From: Caryophanales bacterium
GTDB lineage: Bacteria; Bacillota; Bacilli; Alicyclobacillales; SLC66
Direction: 5' to 3'
Assembly (NCBI GenBank): GCA_027341705.1
Contig: DAIELO010000067.1
Coordinates: 1-6,645, forward strand
DNA length: 6,645 bases
Position numbers and translations under genes: made by a program. Shown here piece by piece: positions 1 to 5,882 of this stretch. Numbering within the stretch: position 1 is the first letter of the stretch; the number at the start of each line of letters is the position of its first letter. The notes below the pieces were generated by a model. That model did no database searches. It was given only the letters and a program-made list of their open reading frames with translations, and had not been told where the DNA came from.

Positions 1-63
1 TCCAGTATACGGCTTGCCATCAAGGCTTCTCAGCGTGCGCAGAAAATTGGTTTGGCTTTCCAC
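1..63 (-). CDS. 5' end of an unidentified gene, cut by the left edge
   Basis: An open frame with no stop runs from a GTG at 63-61 to the window edge and gives 21 residues (starting MESQTNFLRTLRSLDGKPYTG if GTG is read as Met). It begins just after the galU stop, in the same frame, with a TTG codon between, so TTG at 66-64 is an alternative start. A weak G-rich stretch (GGGG, about 8 bases upstream) could serve as ribosome binding site. The L-x-x-L-DGK-x-Y pattern faintly recalls the N-terminus of predicted ABC-class P-loop ATPases (COG3044 type), but 21 residues cannot settle this. The position suggests co-transcription with galU. It could also be a chance open frame. Confidence 0.4.
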   Translation of the reverse strand, partial: MESQTNFLRTLRSLDGKPYTG

Positions 64-66
64 CAA

Positions 67-951
67 TCAGACCCCATTTCGTGGCTCATCCGCTAATAGG
101 GCTTGTAAATAATTCAATACAGGTTCACGCATGTCTGGCCGGGTCAACGCCAAGCCAATGGTGGCTTTTATATAACCAAGTTTATCGCCAATATCGAAAC
201 GCAAGCCCTCAATTTTACAGGCGTTAAGACCTTCTATGTTCATTTGCGTATGCAGCGCGTCGGTAATCTGTATTTCGCCTTGTTTACCAGGAGCCGTATC
301 TGCTAGGATAGAGAAAATACTAGGATGAATGATGTAGCGACCAACAATCGCCAAATTGGAAGGCGCATCTTCACGCGCTGGCTTTTCAATAAGATCATTA
401 ATGTTGTATTTTATTCCATCCAAACTATTTCCTGAAATAATTCCGTAACTCGATACATTCTCCCATGGCACTTCCTGAACACCAATTACAGATGTATGAG
501 AACGTTCATATACATCTAACAACTGCACTAAAGCAGGTACTTCTGAATGAATAATGTCATCACCTAGCAAAACGGCAAAAGGCTCATTGCCGACATATGA
601 TCTTGCCATGAAAATAGCATGGCCTAAGCCTCGCAATTCAGGTTGACGTATGTAATGAATATTAGCTAAATTAGATATTTGTTGCACCACTTCTAACACT
701 TCATGCTTCTCATGCTCAGCTAGGTGCATCTCTAGTTCCATTGAGCGGTCAAAATGATCTTCGATCGCTCGCTTAAACCGCCCTGTCACGATCAAAATGT
801 CCTCAATGCCTGATTCGACAGCCTCTTCTACAATGTACTGAATGGCTGGCTTGTCCACAAGTGGTAACATTTCCTTTGGCTGAGCCTTTGTGGCAGGCAA
901 AAATCGAGTACCCATGCCCGCCGCAGGGATCACCGCTTTCCTAATCTTCAT
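67..951 (-). CDS. galU: UTP-glucose-1-phosphate uridylyltransferase (UDP-glucose pyrophosphorylase)
   Basis: This cytosolic enzyme joins UTP and glucose-1-phosphate to give UDP-glucose and pyrophosphate. UDP-glucose feeds glycolipid, teichoic acid, galactose and polysaccharide pathways. The 294-residue product matches the family length (B. subtilis GtaB is about 292). Visible motifs are the nucleotide-binding signature at 10-30 (GMGTRFLP with R16, then TK-x-x-PKEMLP with K26), RGLGHA at 107-112, GDD at 130-132 (metal/sugar-phosphate region), EKP at 189-191, GEIQITDA at 225-232 and FDIGDKLGY at 252-260. The ATG at 951 is chosen because the conserved core begins at once (MKIRKAVIPAAG) and AGGAAGG lies 11 bases upstream. 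A longer in-frame start at 1059 would overlap mazG and add 36 unrelated residues. It lies 43 bases downstream of mazG and is probably co-transcribed with it. The paralogue names gtaB or yngB could also apply. Confidence 0.95.
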   Translation of the reverse strand: MKIRKAVIPAAGMGTRFLPATKAQPKEMLPLVDKPAIQYIVEEAVESGIEDILIVTGRFKRAIEDHFDRSMELEMHLAEHEKHEVLEVVQQISNLANIHYIRQPELRGLGHAIFMARSYVGNEPFAVLLGDDIIHSEVPALVQLLDVYERSHTSVIGVQEVPWENVSSYGIISGNSLDGIKYNINDLIEKPAREDAPSNLAIVGRYIIHPSIFSILADTAPGKQGEIQITDALHTQMNIEGLNACKIEGLRFDIGDKLGYIKATIGLALTRPDMREPVLNYLQALLADEPRNGV

Positions 952-962
952 ACGTAATGTAT

Positions 963-971
963 CCTTCCTCC
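963..971 (-). promoter_or_regulatory. Ribosome binding site that sets the galU start
   Basis: The minus strand reads GGAGGAAGG here, ending 11 bases before the ATG at 951. The upstream in-frame ATG at 1059 lies inside mazG. This supports the short form of GalU. Confidence 0.75.
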
Positions 972-994
972 CTGAAATCACGCAGTAGTCGCCA

Positions 995-1324
995 TTACTC
1001 GACCCATTCCCGTAGAATGTTGTAACGCATTTTTTGCACGTAAGCTTGCTCAAGGTCAATACCCGTATAATTGGCGAGCTTCACTATATAAGCCAAGCAA
1101 TCTGCCAATTCTTCGCGTAAATGATCCTTCGCTACTTCTGCTATCCTACCCTTTTCAGGATCGTGCCGGACGTTCTCCATGCGTCGGATTTCCTTAGCGA
1201 CTTCTCCCACTTCCTCAACTAACAACATTACATTTAACGGCAATTCTCGTGAGAATCCTTTTTCTTCGTCCAGCCACTCATGAAACTCCTGACAATCTTT
1301 GAGGGTTGGCTGCTCTTTGAGCAT
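995..1324 (-). CDS. MazG-like nucleotide pyrophosphohydrolase
   Basis: This 109-residue, all-alpha, single-domain protein of the MazG/dUTPase-like superfamily probably hydrolyses (d)NTPs to NMP and pyrophosphate as a housecleaning enzyme. The metal-binding motif ExxE...ExxD is present: E38-V-G-E41 within LLVEEVGEVAKEIRR, and E72-L-A-D75 within REELADCLAYIVKLA. About 30 residues lie between the two halves, slightly more than in many MazG proteins; the extra length is a charged loop at roughly 48-68. A C-terminal helix follows (residues 88-109). The ATG at 1324 has GGTGA six bases upstream. It is much shorter than full-length tandem-domain MazG (about 260 residues or more), so it belongs to the short MazG-like group. 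The true substrate cannot be read from sequence. It is the first gene after the promoter at 1358-1386 and is followed by galU. Confidence 0.88.
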   Translation of the reverse strand: MLKEQPTLKDCQEFHEWLDEEKGFSRELPLNVMLLVEEVGEVAKEIRRMENVRHDPEKGRIAEVAKDHLREELADCLAYIVKLANYTGIDLEQAYVQKMRYNILREWVE

Positions 1325-1357
1325 CGTACTTCACCATCCAAAATGCCCTTTTTTTCT

Positions 1358-1386
1358 ATCGTAACATACCGTAAGCGAACTTTCAT
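1358..1386 (-). promoter_or_regulatory. Candidate extended -10 promoter for mazG-galU
   Basis: On the minus strand, ATGAAA (1386-1381, 4 of 6 matches to TTGACA) is separated by 17 bases from TACGAT (1363-1358, 4 of 6 to TATAAT). The TG of an extended -10 sits one base before the hexamer (TGTTACGAT). The predicted transcript starts near 1350, giving a leader of about 25 bases before mazG. Identified by eye only. Confidence 0.5.
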
Positions 1387-1416
1387 GGAGAATGAGAAGA
1401 TTATATTTACTCCTGT

Positions 1417-2397
1417 TTATTCTTCATTTCGCAAATGAATTGTAGGCAATAAATGATCATAATCTACTGAATGACGCTTCTCCCAAGTGTCAGGTTGATG
1501 AGGTTCATATTGCTCCAAAAATGAAATGACCTCCCTCGTAATAGCCGTGGGCGTAGATGCTCCAGAAGTAACGGCGACTACTTGCGCATTCAACAACCAA
1601 CTAAGATCAATCTCCGTCACATCGGCTATTCGATAGGCAGGTACTCCTGCAATTTCACTTGCCACCTGTGCCAGTCTACCAGAATTGTTGCTCATTGGAT
1701 CTCCGACCACCAGACACACATCAGCATCCTTTGCTTGATTCGCAACTGCATTTTGGCGAATTTGCGTTGCATTGCAGATCTCATTATAGACCTCTGCCAT
1801 TGGAAAGCGCCTGAGTACCTTTTCGACTAACTCTTTCGTATCCCATTGACTCATCGTAGTCTGATTCGTGATAACAATACGTGGAGTTTCGACTTGATTC
1901 ACTTCTCTCCTGCCTAATGCTTCTGGAAGAGAATCGATATCTGCTATCGCTTCCACCAAAAACACATTGCTAGGAGCTACCCCTATTGCCCCTTCAGGCT
2001 CAGGATGACCACGTTTGCCGATATACACCACATCGTAACCATCTGCCACTTTATGACCAATCAGCTCATGGGTACGCGTGACATCCGGGCATGTGGCGTC
2101 AATGACATGCAACCCTTTTTGTTCGGCTCGTTGCCTCACTAGCGGAGACACGCCATGAGCAGTAAAAATAACTGTTCCGCTATTAATTTTATCCAAAATT
2201 TCTAATCGATTATTACCTTCAAGCGTCTTAATCCCCTGCCTGTCAAACGCTTCCACAACGTACGCATTGTGCACAATCATCCCAAGAATGTAAATTGGTC
2301 GAGGCCAATCTGTCTGCCGCGCCGCCTGTGCCGCTATTGCCATCGCATCCACCACACCATAACAATAGCCCCTTGGGGCTATTTTAATCACCTTCAT
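1417..2397 (-). CDS. ispH: 4-hydroxy-3-methylbut-2-enyl diphosphate reductase (LytB/IspH)
   Basis: This is the last enzyme of the MEP (non-mevalonate) isoprenoid pathway. It is an oxygen-sensitive [4Fe-4S] protein that reduces HMBPP to IPP and DMAPP, the precursors of undecaprenyl phosphate and quinones. The 326-residue product keeps the three cluster cysteines C12 (GYCYGV), C103 (DATCPDV) and C208 ([10 protein letters not shown]). It also keeps the substrate histidines H43, H81 (TAHGVS) and H131, the proton-donor glutamate E133 (GHPEPEG), T180/T181, the S236-N-N-S pocket and S281 (TSGASTP). All key residues look intact, so it should be active. The ATG at 2397 is chosen because the N-terminus then matches the family ([14 protein letters not shown]) and AGGGGG lies 7 bases upstream. 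The in-frame start at 2502 would add 35 unrelated residues inside the kinase gene. The gene begins 16 bases after the kinase stop, so it is very likely in the same operon. The last 30 or so residues form a polar tail beyond the core fold. Confidence 0.97.
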   Translation of the reverse strand: MKVIKIAPRGYCYGVVDAMAIAAQAARQTDWPRPIYILGMIVHNAYVVEAFDRQGIKTLEGNNRLEILDKINSGTVIFTAHGVSPLVRQRAEQKGLHVIDATCPDVTRTHELIGHKVADGYDVVYIGKRGHPEPEGAIGVAPSNVFLVEAIADIDSLPEALGRREVNQVETPRIVITNQTTMSQWDTKELVEKVLRRFPMAEVYNEICNATQIRQNAVANQAKDADVCLVVGDPMSNNSGRLAQVASEIAGVPAYRIADVTEIDLSWLLNAQVVAVTSGASTPTAITREVISFLEQYEPHQPDTWEKRHSVDYDHLLPTIHLRNEE

Positions 2398-2404
2398 TCT
2401 CAGT

Positions 2405-2410
2405 CCCCCT
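2405..2410 (-). promoter_or_regulatory. Ribosome binding site of ispH
   Basis: AGGGGG on the minus strand lies 7 bases before the ATG at 2397 and directly after the histidine kinase stop codon (TAG, 2416-2414). It fixes the ispH start and suggests translational coupling with the kinase gene. Confidence 0.8.
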
Positions 2411-2413
2411 ATG

Positions 2414-3946
2414 CTATAAGTCCACCTGCATTTCGGTGCCCTTGCCAAGTTCACTAAATACCTGGATTTCTCCATCATGAAAACGAACAATTTCTGCCAC
2501 AATCGACAACCCTAAACCAGCACCTCCCGGCGCACGCTCTCTGGCCACTGAAGCACGATAAAATCGATCAAAAATCTTTGCCATTTGTACTTCTGAAATG
2601 CCCGGACCATTATCTTTGACACTAAATCTAGCCTTATGATTGCCAAGCGGAGTAACACGCACAGCAATTAACCCAGTATTTTTATCTGTGTATTGAATGG
2701 CATTCGTCACTAAATTATACACAACCTGTTGTACCATAGAAGCATCACAATAAATAACAGCAGATTGCAACTCATAACTAATTTGTCGTTGATCAGCCAA
2801 AATTTCAAACTGCGGTCTCAAGTCATCTACGATTTTCGCCAAATCCGTATACTCTAAATTCAACTGCAATCCGCCATCGAGCTTGGCCAATTGTAATAAA
2901 TCTTTTACTAACCCTTCTAAGCGCCCAGTTTCTCGCTGCATGGCGACCAAAGCCTGCCTAGTATCCTCGAATTGTTCGGGGGGAAGCATAATACCTTGCA
3001 TTTCCTCATCGTCTTCACCACTGTCAAGAAAAACAGCGTAGGCACGATAATAATACTCAATGCGCCGTAATAATACGTCTGTGAATCCCCTCACTGCAGT
3101 CAACGGGGTTCGCAATTCATGAGAAGCATCAGATACAAATTGTTTCATACGCACCGTTGCCGCTTGTTCACGTGAAACCGCTTTTGCCAGTTCATCAAGC
3201 GTATCGTTGATGACTTCAGCCAGCCGAACAGTCTCCTTTGGACCCATTATGGGCAAACGTTCCTGGAAAGCGCCTGACTTAATACGTAACGCTGTATTAA
3301 TTAAGTGATGAAGTGGCAACAAAGGTGCTCGCACCACAGGAATAAGTAACGCAACAGCCAGCAAAATAATTACCATACTAATCAACAAAAAATTGAATAC
3401 TTGCTGATACAAAACCGAATTGTATAATGATTGATTATAGCCAATTTCAATAAACCCCTGTATGGGATCTGCACCCACTTGGGCAAATAACACTACTTGA
3501 TTATTAGTTTCTGTCGTATACATATTCACTGTATAATGAAGGGGTGTGGAAATTGGTTTGGATTTGCTCGCCAATTCCCCAGTGGAAATAAAGGGGACCA
3601 ACATCGTTGGATCGTATTTTGACATGCGCTCACCTAGTATCTCCCTATGTGAGCCGAGAATTCTGACATTAATCCCACGGATCGCCAACAAATTCATTAA
3701 CCTCGGAGCTACCGAGATGAAATTTCCTTGTCTAATTTGCGAAATCACAAATGGCTCTGACAAGGCGTCGTCAATCGCAAAATTAAGGCTATTGGCACCC
3801 GTGGTGTACAAGCCTTCATGAATGGATTGAAACTGAGCGAGCCCCAACAATACAATGAGCATAATGATGATCATTAAGTATCTGCTGTAGAGCTCACTCA
3901 GTAAAGTCGCGGGACCTTTTTTTCGCGACTTAGAGAATATCCACAC
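2414..3946 (-). CDS. Membrane-bound sensor histidine kinase (HAMP-HisKA-HATPase)
   Basis: This 510-residue sensor senses an unknown extracytoplasmic signal and phosphorylates the adjacent response regulator. The order is: cytoplasmic N-tail 1-22; membrane segment about 24-39; extracytoplasmic sensor about 40-183, mixed alpha/beta and perhaps PDC/Cache-like (inference); membrane segment about 184-204; HAMP linker about 205-258; HisKA with H276 in SHELRTPLT; and an ATPase domain with N411/N415 (N box), DNGPGI at 445-450 (G1), FDRFYRA at 459-465 (F box) and GAGLGL at 475-480 (G2). All catalytic motifs are intact. The DHp hairpin carries an insertion of about 20 residues (roughly 297-328, aromatic then acidic). 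The start is GTG at 3946, with GGGGAG 9 bases upstream inside the regulator gene; the frames overlap by 17 bases. The signal and orthologue cannot be named; a PhoR/WalK-like envelope role would be a guess. Confidence 0.93.
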   Translation of the reverse strand: MWIFSKSRKKGPATLLSELYSRYLMIIIMLIVLLGLAQFQSIHEGLYTTGANSLNFAIDDALSEPFVISQIRQGNFISVAPRLMNLLAIRGINVRILGSHREILGERMSKYDPTMLVPFISTGELASKSKPISTPLHYTVNMYTTETNNQVVLFAQVGADPIQGFIEIGYNQSLYNSVLYQQVFNFLLISMVIILLAVALLIPVVRAPLLPLHHLINTALRIKSGAFQERLPIMGPKETVRLAEVINDTLDELAKAVSREQAATVRMKQFVSDASHELRTPLTAVRGFTDVLLRRIEYYYRAYAVFLDSGEDDEEMQGIMLPPEQFEDTRQALVAMQRETGRLEGLVKDLLQLAKLDGGLQLNLEYTDLAKIVDDLRPQFEILADQRQISYELQSAVIYCDASMVQQVVYNLVTNAIQYTDKNTGLIAVRVTPLGNHKARFSVKDNGPGISEVQMAKIFDRFYRASVARERAPGGAGLGLSIVAEIVRFHDGEIQVFSELGKGTEMQVDL

Positions 3947-4691
3947 GATATCCGACTCCCCGCACTGTACGAATCAACTGCCGCCTTGAGTCGTTCAGTT
4001 TATGGCGCAGATAGCGAATATACACCTCGAGAATATTATCTTCACCTGAAAAATTATCTCCCCACACTTGGCTTAAGATTTGTTCTCTAGTTAACGCCAC
4101 TCCAGGAGATTCCAACAACAACTCCAAAAGCGCATACTCCGTCTTGGACAGCGAGAGTGCGTTCCCTTCATAACGAATCAACTTTTGCGCTTTATCAATC
4201 TCAAACTTGCCAATTCTTTGCACCTCAGAAAGTTCTGGGAACTGAGTGCGGAAACGCGCTTCTATGCGCGCCTTTAACTCTGCAAACGCAAACGGCTTCA
4301 CCACGTAATCATCAGCACCCATTGCCAGACCCTTGACCCTATCTTCCACATCGTCTTTTGCCGTTAGCATGATGATCGATACGCGAACCCGCTCTTTCAT
4401 TAACCGGCATACTTCAAACCCATCCATACCTGGAAGCATAATGTCGAGCAACACGATATGAGGCTTAAAATGATTAAGTGAATTAAGCGCCTCTTCCCCA
4501 TCTTTTACTGTCAATACATCATATCCCTCATCACGAAGCCCAAATAACAAAAAATCACGAATGCCTTGCTCATCATCGACAATCATTATTCTTCCCGCTC
4601 TTGCATTCCCTGGTGTGTACCCGTGATGACGAATATCCGGATCTGTTTTCCCTACCGCTCGTGTTGGTACGATCATTCGTGTATCATTCAT
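3930..4691 (-). CDS. OmpR/PhoB-family DNA-binding response regulator
   Basis: This cytoplasmic transcription factor of 253 residues is the partner of the adjacent kinase. The receiver domain (about 34-150) has the acidic pair D39/D40, the phospho-acceptor D83 (LLDIMLPGMDG), T110 and K132 (VVKPFAFAEL). The winged-helix domain (about 158-253) has the typical LSKTEYALLELLL, the recognition-helix region DNILEVYIRYLRHKL and the terminal [10 protein letters not shown]. Residues 1-33 are an extra basic, low-complexity segment before the receiver; most relatives begin directly at the first beta strand (here GRIMIVDDE). The long start is supported by GGAGG 7 bases before the ATG at 4691. It is the first gene of the regulator-kinase-ispH set. 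Its targets are unknown, and autoregulation through the upstream region is plausible. Confidence 0.94.
   Translation of the reverse strand: MNDTRMIVPTRAVGKTDPDIRHHGYTPGNARAGRIMIVDDEQGIRDFLLFGLRDEGYDVLTVKDGEEALNSLNHFKPHIVLLDIMLPGMDGFEVCRLMKERVRVSIIMLTAKDDVEDRVKGLAMGADDYVVKPFAFAELKARIEARFRTQFPELSEVQRIGKFEIDKAQKLIRYEGNALSLSKTEYALLELLLESPGVALTREQILSQVWGDNFSGEDNILEVYIRYLRHKLNDSRRQLIRTVRGVGYRVDIL
3956..3961 (-). promoter_or_regulatory. Ribosome binding site for the kinase GTG start
   Basis: GGGGAG on the minus strand lies inside the 3' end of the regulator gene, 9 bases before the GTG at 3946-3944. It supports the GTG start and the 17-base gene overlap. Confidence 0.65.
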
Positions 4692-4698
4692 CGTATAA

Positions 4699-4704
4699 CC
4701 TCCA
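4699..4704 (-). promoter_or_regulatory. Strong ribosome binding site of the response regulator
   Basis: TGGAGG on the minus strand lies 7 bases before the ATG at 4691. This near-consensus site is the main support for the 33-residue N-terminal extension of the regulator being translated. Confidence 0.8.
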
Positions 4705-4716
4705 AAAATTTTAATT

Positions 4717-4733
4717 TCTCTTTTTAAAAGAGA
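4717..4733. repeat. Perfect 8-base inverted repeat, possible operator
   Basis: TCTCTTTT and AAAAGAGA flank a single central T. It lies about 26 bases upstream of the regulator ATG, in the divergent intergenic region, and probably within the regulator's 5' leader. A one-base centre cannot form an RNA hairpin, so a dimeric DNA-binding protein site is more likely than a terminator. In AT-rich DNA such a palindrome can also arise by chance. Confidence 0.45.
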
Positions 4734-4795
4734 TCTTTTTCGACACTGCTTATGATAGATTTAATTAAAGATCTAATAATAGTATAACTCCATTT

Positions 4796-4824
4796 ACTAT
4801 AGAATGGATGATAAAAAATGTACA
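4796..4824 (-). promoter_or_regulatory. Candidate promoter for the regulator-kinase-ispH operon
   Basis: On the minus strand, TGTACA (4824-4819, 4 of 6 to TTGACA), a 17-base spacer and TATAGT (4801-4796, 5 of 6 to TATAAT) form a sigma-A-like promoter. The predicted start is near 4789, giving a leader of almost 100 bases. Its -35 overlaps the start codon of the divergent gene. Other -10-like boxes (TATACT at 4786-4781, TATCAT at 4757-4752) have poorer -35 partners. Confidence 0.35.
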
Positions 4825-5882
4825 GTCCGAAAGTACCATCAAAATCAAAAAAAACGGCAAAAAAATCGCAAAAGGTGAAAGCGCGTCCTGCTCAAAAACA
4901 AAATTCCCGCCAAATGGCAAGTCGCAAACGCAAGCCTGCTTCACTTGCCAAAAAAAGACGGCGCAAACTAAGATGGGGTCGTTTAGGCTTTGTCTTGTTG
5001 GTCGCCTTAGGACTTGGTTATGCCATGGCCTGGTTTATTCGTAGTGGGATTCCACAGTTAGTCAACAGTATTGAAGGAGATTGGCGACAGATTACGGCAA
5101 AATCTACACCGCTGCCGTTTTCCCAGCCCACGTACCAAACGCTCTCTAAACAGCTAGCGGCCTATCTAGGTAAACAAAAAGGTGTGTATGGCGTATACGG
5201 TATCGATTTGATTACGGGTGCTCATTTCGGTCAAAACGAAAACCAATTATTCACCTCTTCGACTACCTCGGATCTACCGGTCATCATGAATCTATATAGT
5301 GACATCGCCAATCACCGCATGTCACCCGGTACCCTTGTACATTATAAACCGGTAGATAAAGAGGCAGGGTCTGGTTTTATTGCTGGGATGCCGTATGGTA
5401 CGGCCTTTACCGTTATCCAACTCGCCCATGCCAGCATTGCTCAGAATGATGTGGTCGCACGCAATATGTTGATACGCAAATTAGGAACCACCCAGATCAA
5501 CAATTTCCTTGCAGGAATCGGCGTTCATCAACCCTTTTCTCGACCATTTGTCACGACACCGCAAGATTTATCGTTGGAGATGGCTTATTTATTTCACATG
5601 TACCATAAACATCCACAAAGTATCATGCCACTCATTGGGTTACTAGAAAGTAATGCAAACCAAGGCAGGATAGCGAGCGGTTTTTCATCACATATGAATA
5701 TCGCCCAAATCACTGCCAACTGGCCAAACGAGTACCACGATACTGCGTTGGTGTTTTATCCCAAGCATCCGCTTGCGATCAGCATTTGTAGTGATGGGAC
5801 GACCGCAACTGAAGCGACACAAGTCGAAATGCAAGCGGCAAAATTAGTCGCACAATTCCTACAAAACGGAGGGCGTGGCTAA
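4818..5882 (+). CDS. Membrane-anchored beta-lactamase-fold protein with degenerate active site
   Basis: This 354-residue protein has a very basic N-tail (1-55: 23 Lys/Arg, no Asp/Glu), one membrane segment (about 56-74) and an exported domain resembling class A beta-lactamase-like serine hydrolases (Beta-lactamase2 type). Fold landmarks are GVYGVYGIDLITG at 122-134, the helix after the active-site turn (LPVIMNLYSDI), GSGFIAGMPYGTAFTVIQLAHASI at 184-207 in short pieces, ARNMLIRKLG at 214-223 and the final strands ALVFYPKHPLAISIC. The catalytic positions seem lost: SxxK reads T149-T-S-D152 and no Ser there has Lys three residues later; SDN reads N210-D211-V212; KTG reads I298-T299-A300. It is therefore probably not a beta-lactamase or a transpeptidase, but a binding, scaffold or sensor protein (inference). 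The ATG at 4818 has a weak ribosome binding site. It is divergent from the two-component operon. Confidence 0.85.
   Translation: MYSPKVPSKSKKTAKKSQKVKARPAQKQNSRQMASRKRKPASLAKKRRRKLRWGRLGFVLLVALGLGYAMAWFIRSGIPQLVNSIEGDWRQITAKSTPLPFSQPTYQTLSKQLAAYLGKQKGVYGVYGIDLITGAHFGQNENQLFTSSTTSDLPVIMNLYSDIANHRMSPGTLVHYKPVDKEAGSGFIAGMPYGTAFTVIQLAHASIAQNDVVARNMLIRKLGTTQINNFLAGIGVHQPFSRPFVTTPQDLSLEMAYLFHMYHKHPQSIMPLIGLLESNANQGRIASGFSSHMNIAQITANWPNEYHDTALVFYPKHPLAISICSDGTTATEATQVEMQAAKLVAQFLQNGGRG

Larger units (their letters stand above)
4692..4817. promoter_or_regulatory. AT-rich divergent promoter region
   Basis: These 126 bases separate the start of the two-component operon (minus) from the divergent beta-lactamase-fold gene (plus), so the signals for both must lie here or at its edges. 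It holds a perfect 17-base palindrome (4717-4733), two AGATCT copies (4731-4736 and 4769-4774) and a TTAATTAA palindrome (4761-4768). Several -10-like hexamers occur on both strands. For the plus gene, TATAAC at 4783-4788 (5 of 6) or TACTAT at 4795-4800 (4 of 6) are possible -10 boxes, but neither has a good -35. The plus gene also has only a weak ribosome binding site (GGATGA, 4806-4811). Confidence 0.6.

Noticed and set aside
952..1059. Longer GalU reading from an ATG at 1059 (330 residues)
   Set aside because: The extra 36 residues are unlike the family, overlap the mazG coding region, and lack a good ribosome binding site. The ATG at 951 has one and begins the conserved core.
1387..1416. 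Terminator after ispH
   Set aside because: Only a four-base GGAG/CTCC pairing with a wide loop and no T run is visible on the minus strand, so I do not call a terminator.
1582..1830. Plus-strand open frames opposite ispH (also 2269-2457), the kinase (3546-3821) and the nicotinate phosphoribosyltransferase (6243-6491)
   Set aside because: All are antisense shadows of well-supported genes, with compositions typical of reverse-complement coding DNA.
2398..2502. Longer IspH reading from a start at 2502 (361 residues)
   Set aside because: The extension lies inside the kinase C-terminal coding region and has no family similarity. The ATG at 2397 has AGGGGG correctly spaced.
4808..5044. A 78-residue plus-strand frame overlapping the start of the beta-lactamase-fold gene
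   Set aside because: It is a shifted frame over the Lys-rich coding region with no domain features; the 354-residue frame explains the sequence.
4818..5882. Antibiotic resistance beta-lactamase
   Set aside because: The nucleophile Ser, the general-base Lys, and the SDN and KTG motifs are not present at the aligned positions, so hydrolysis of beta-lactams is unlikely.
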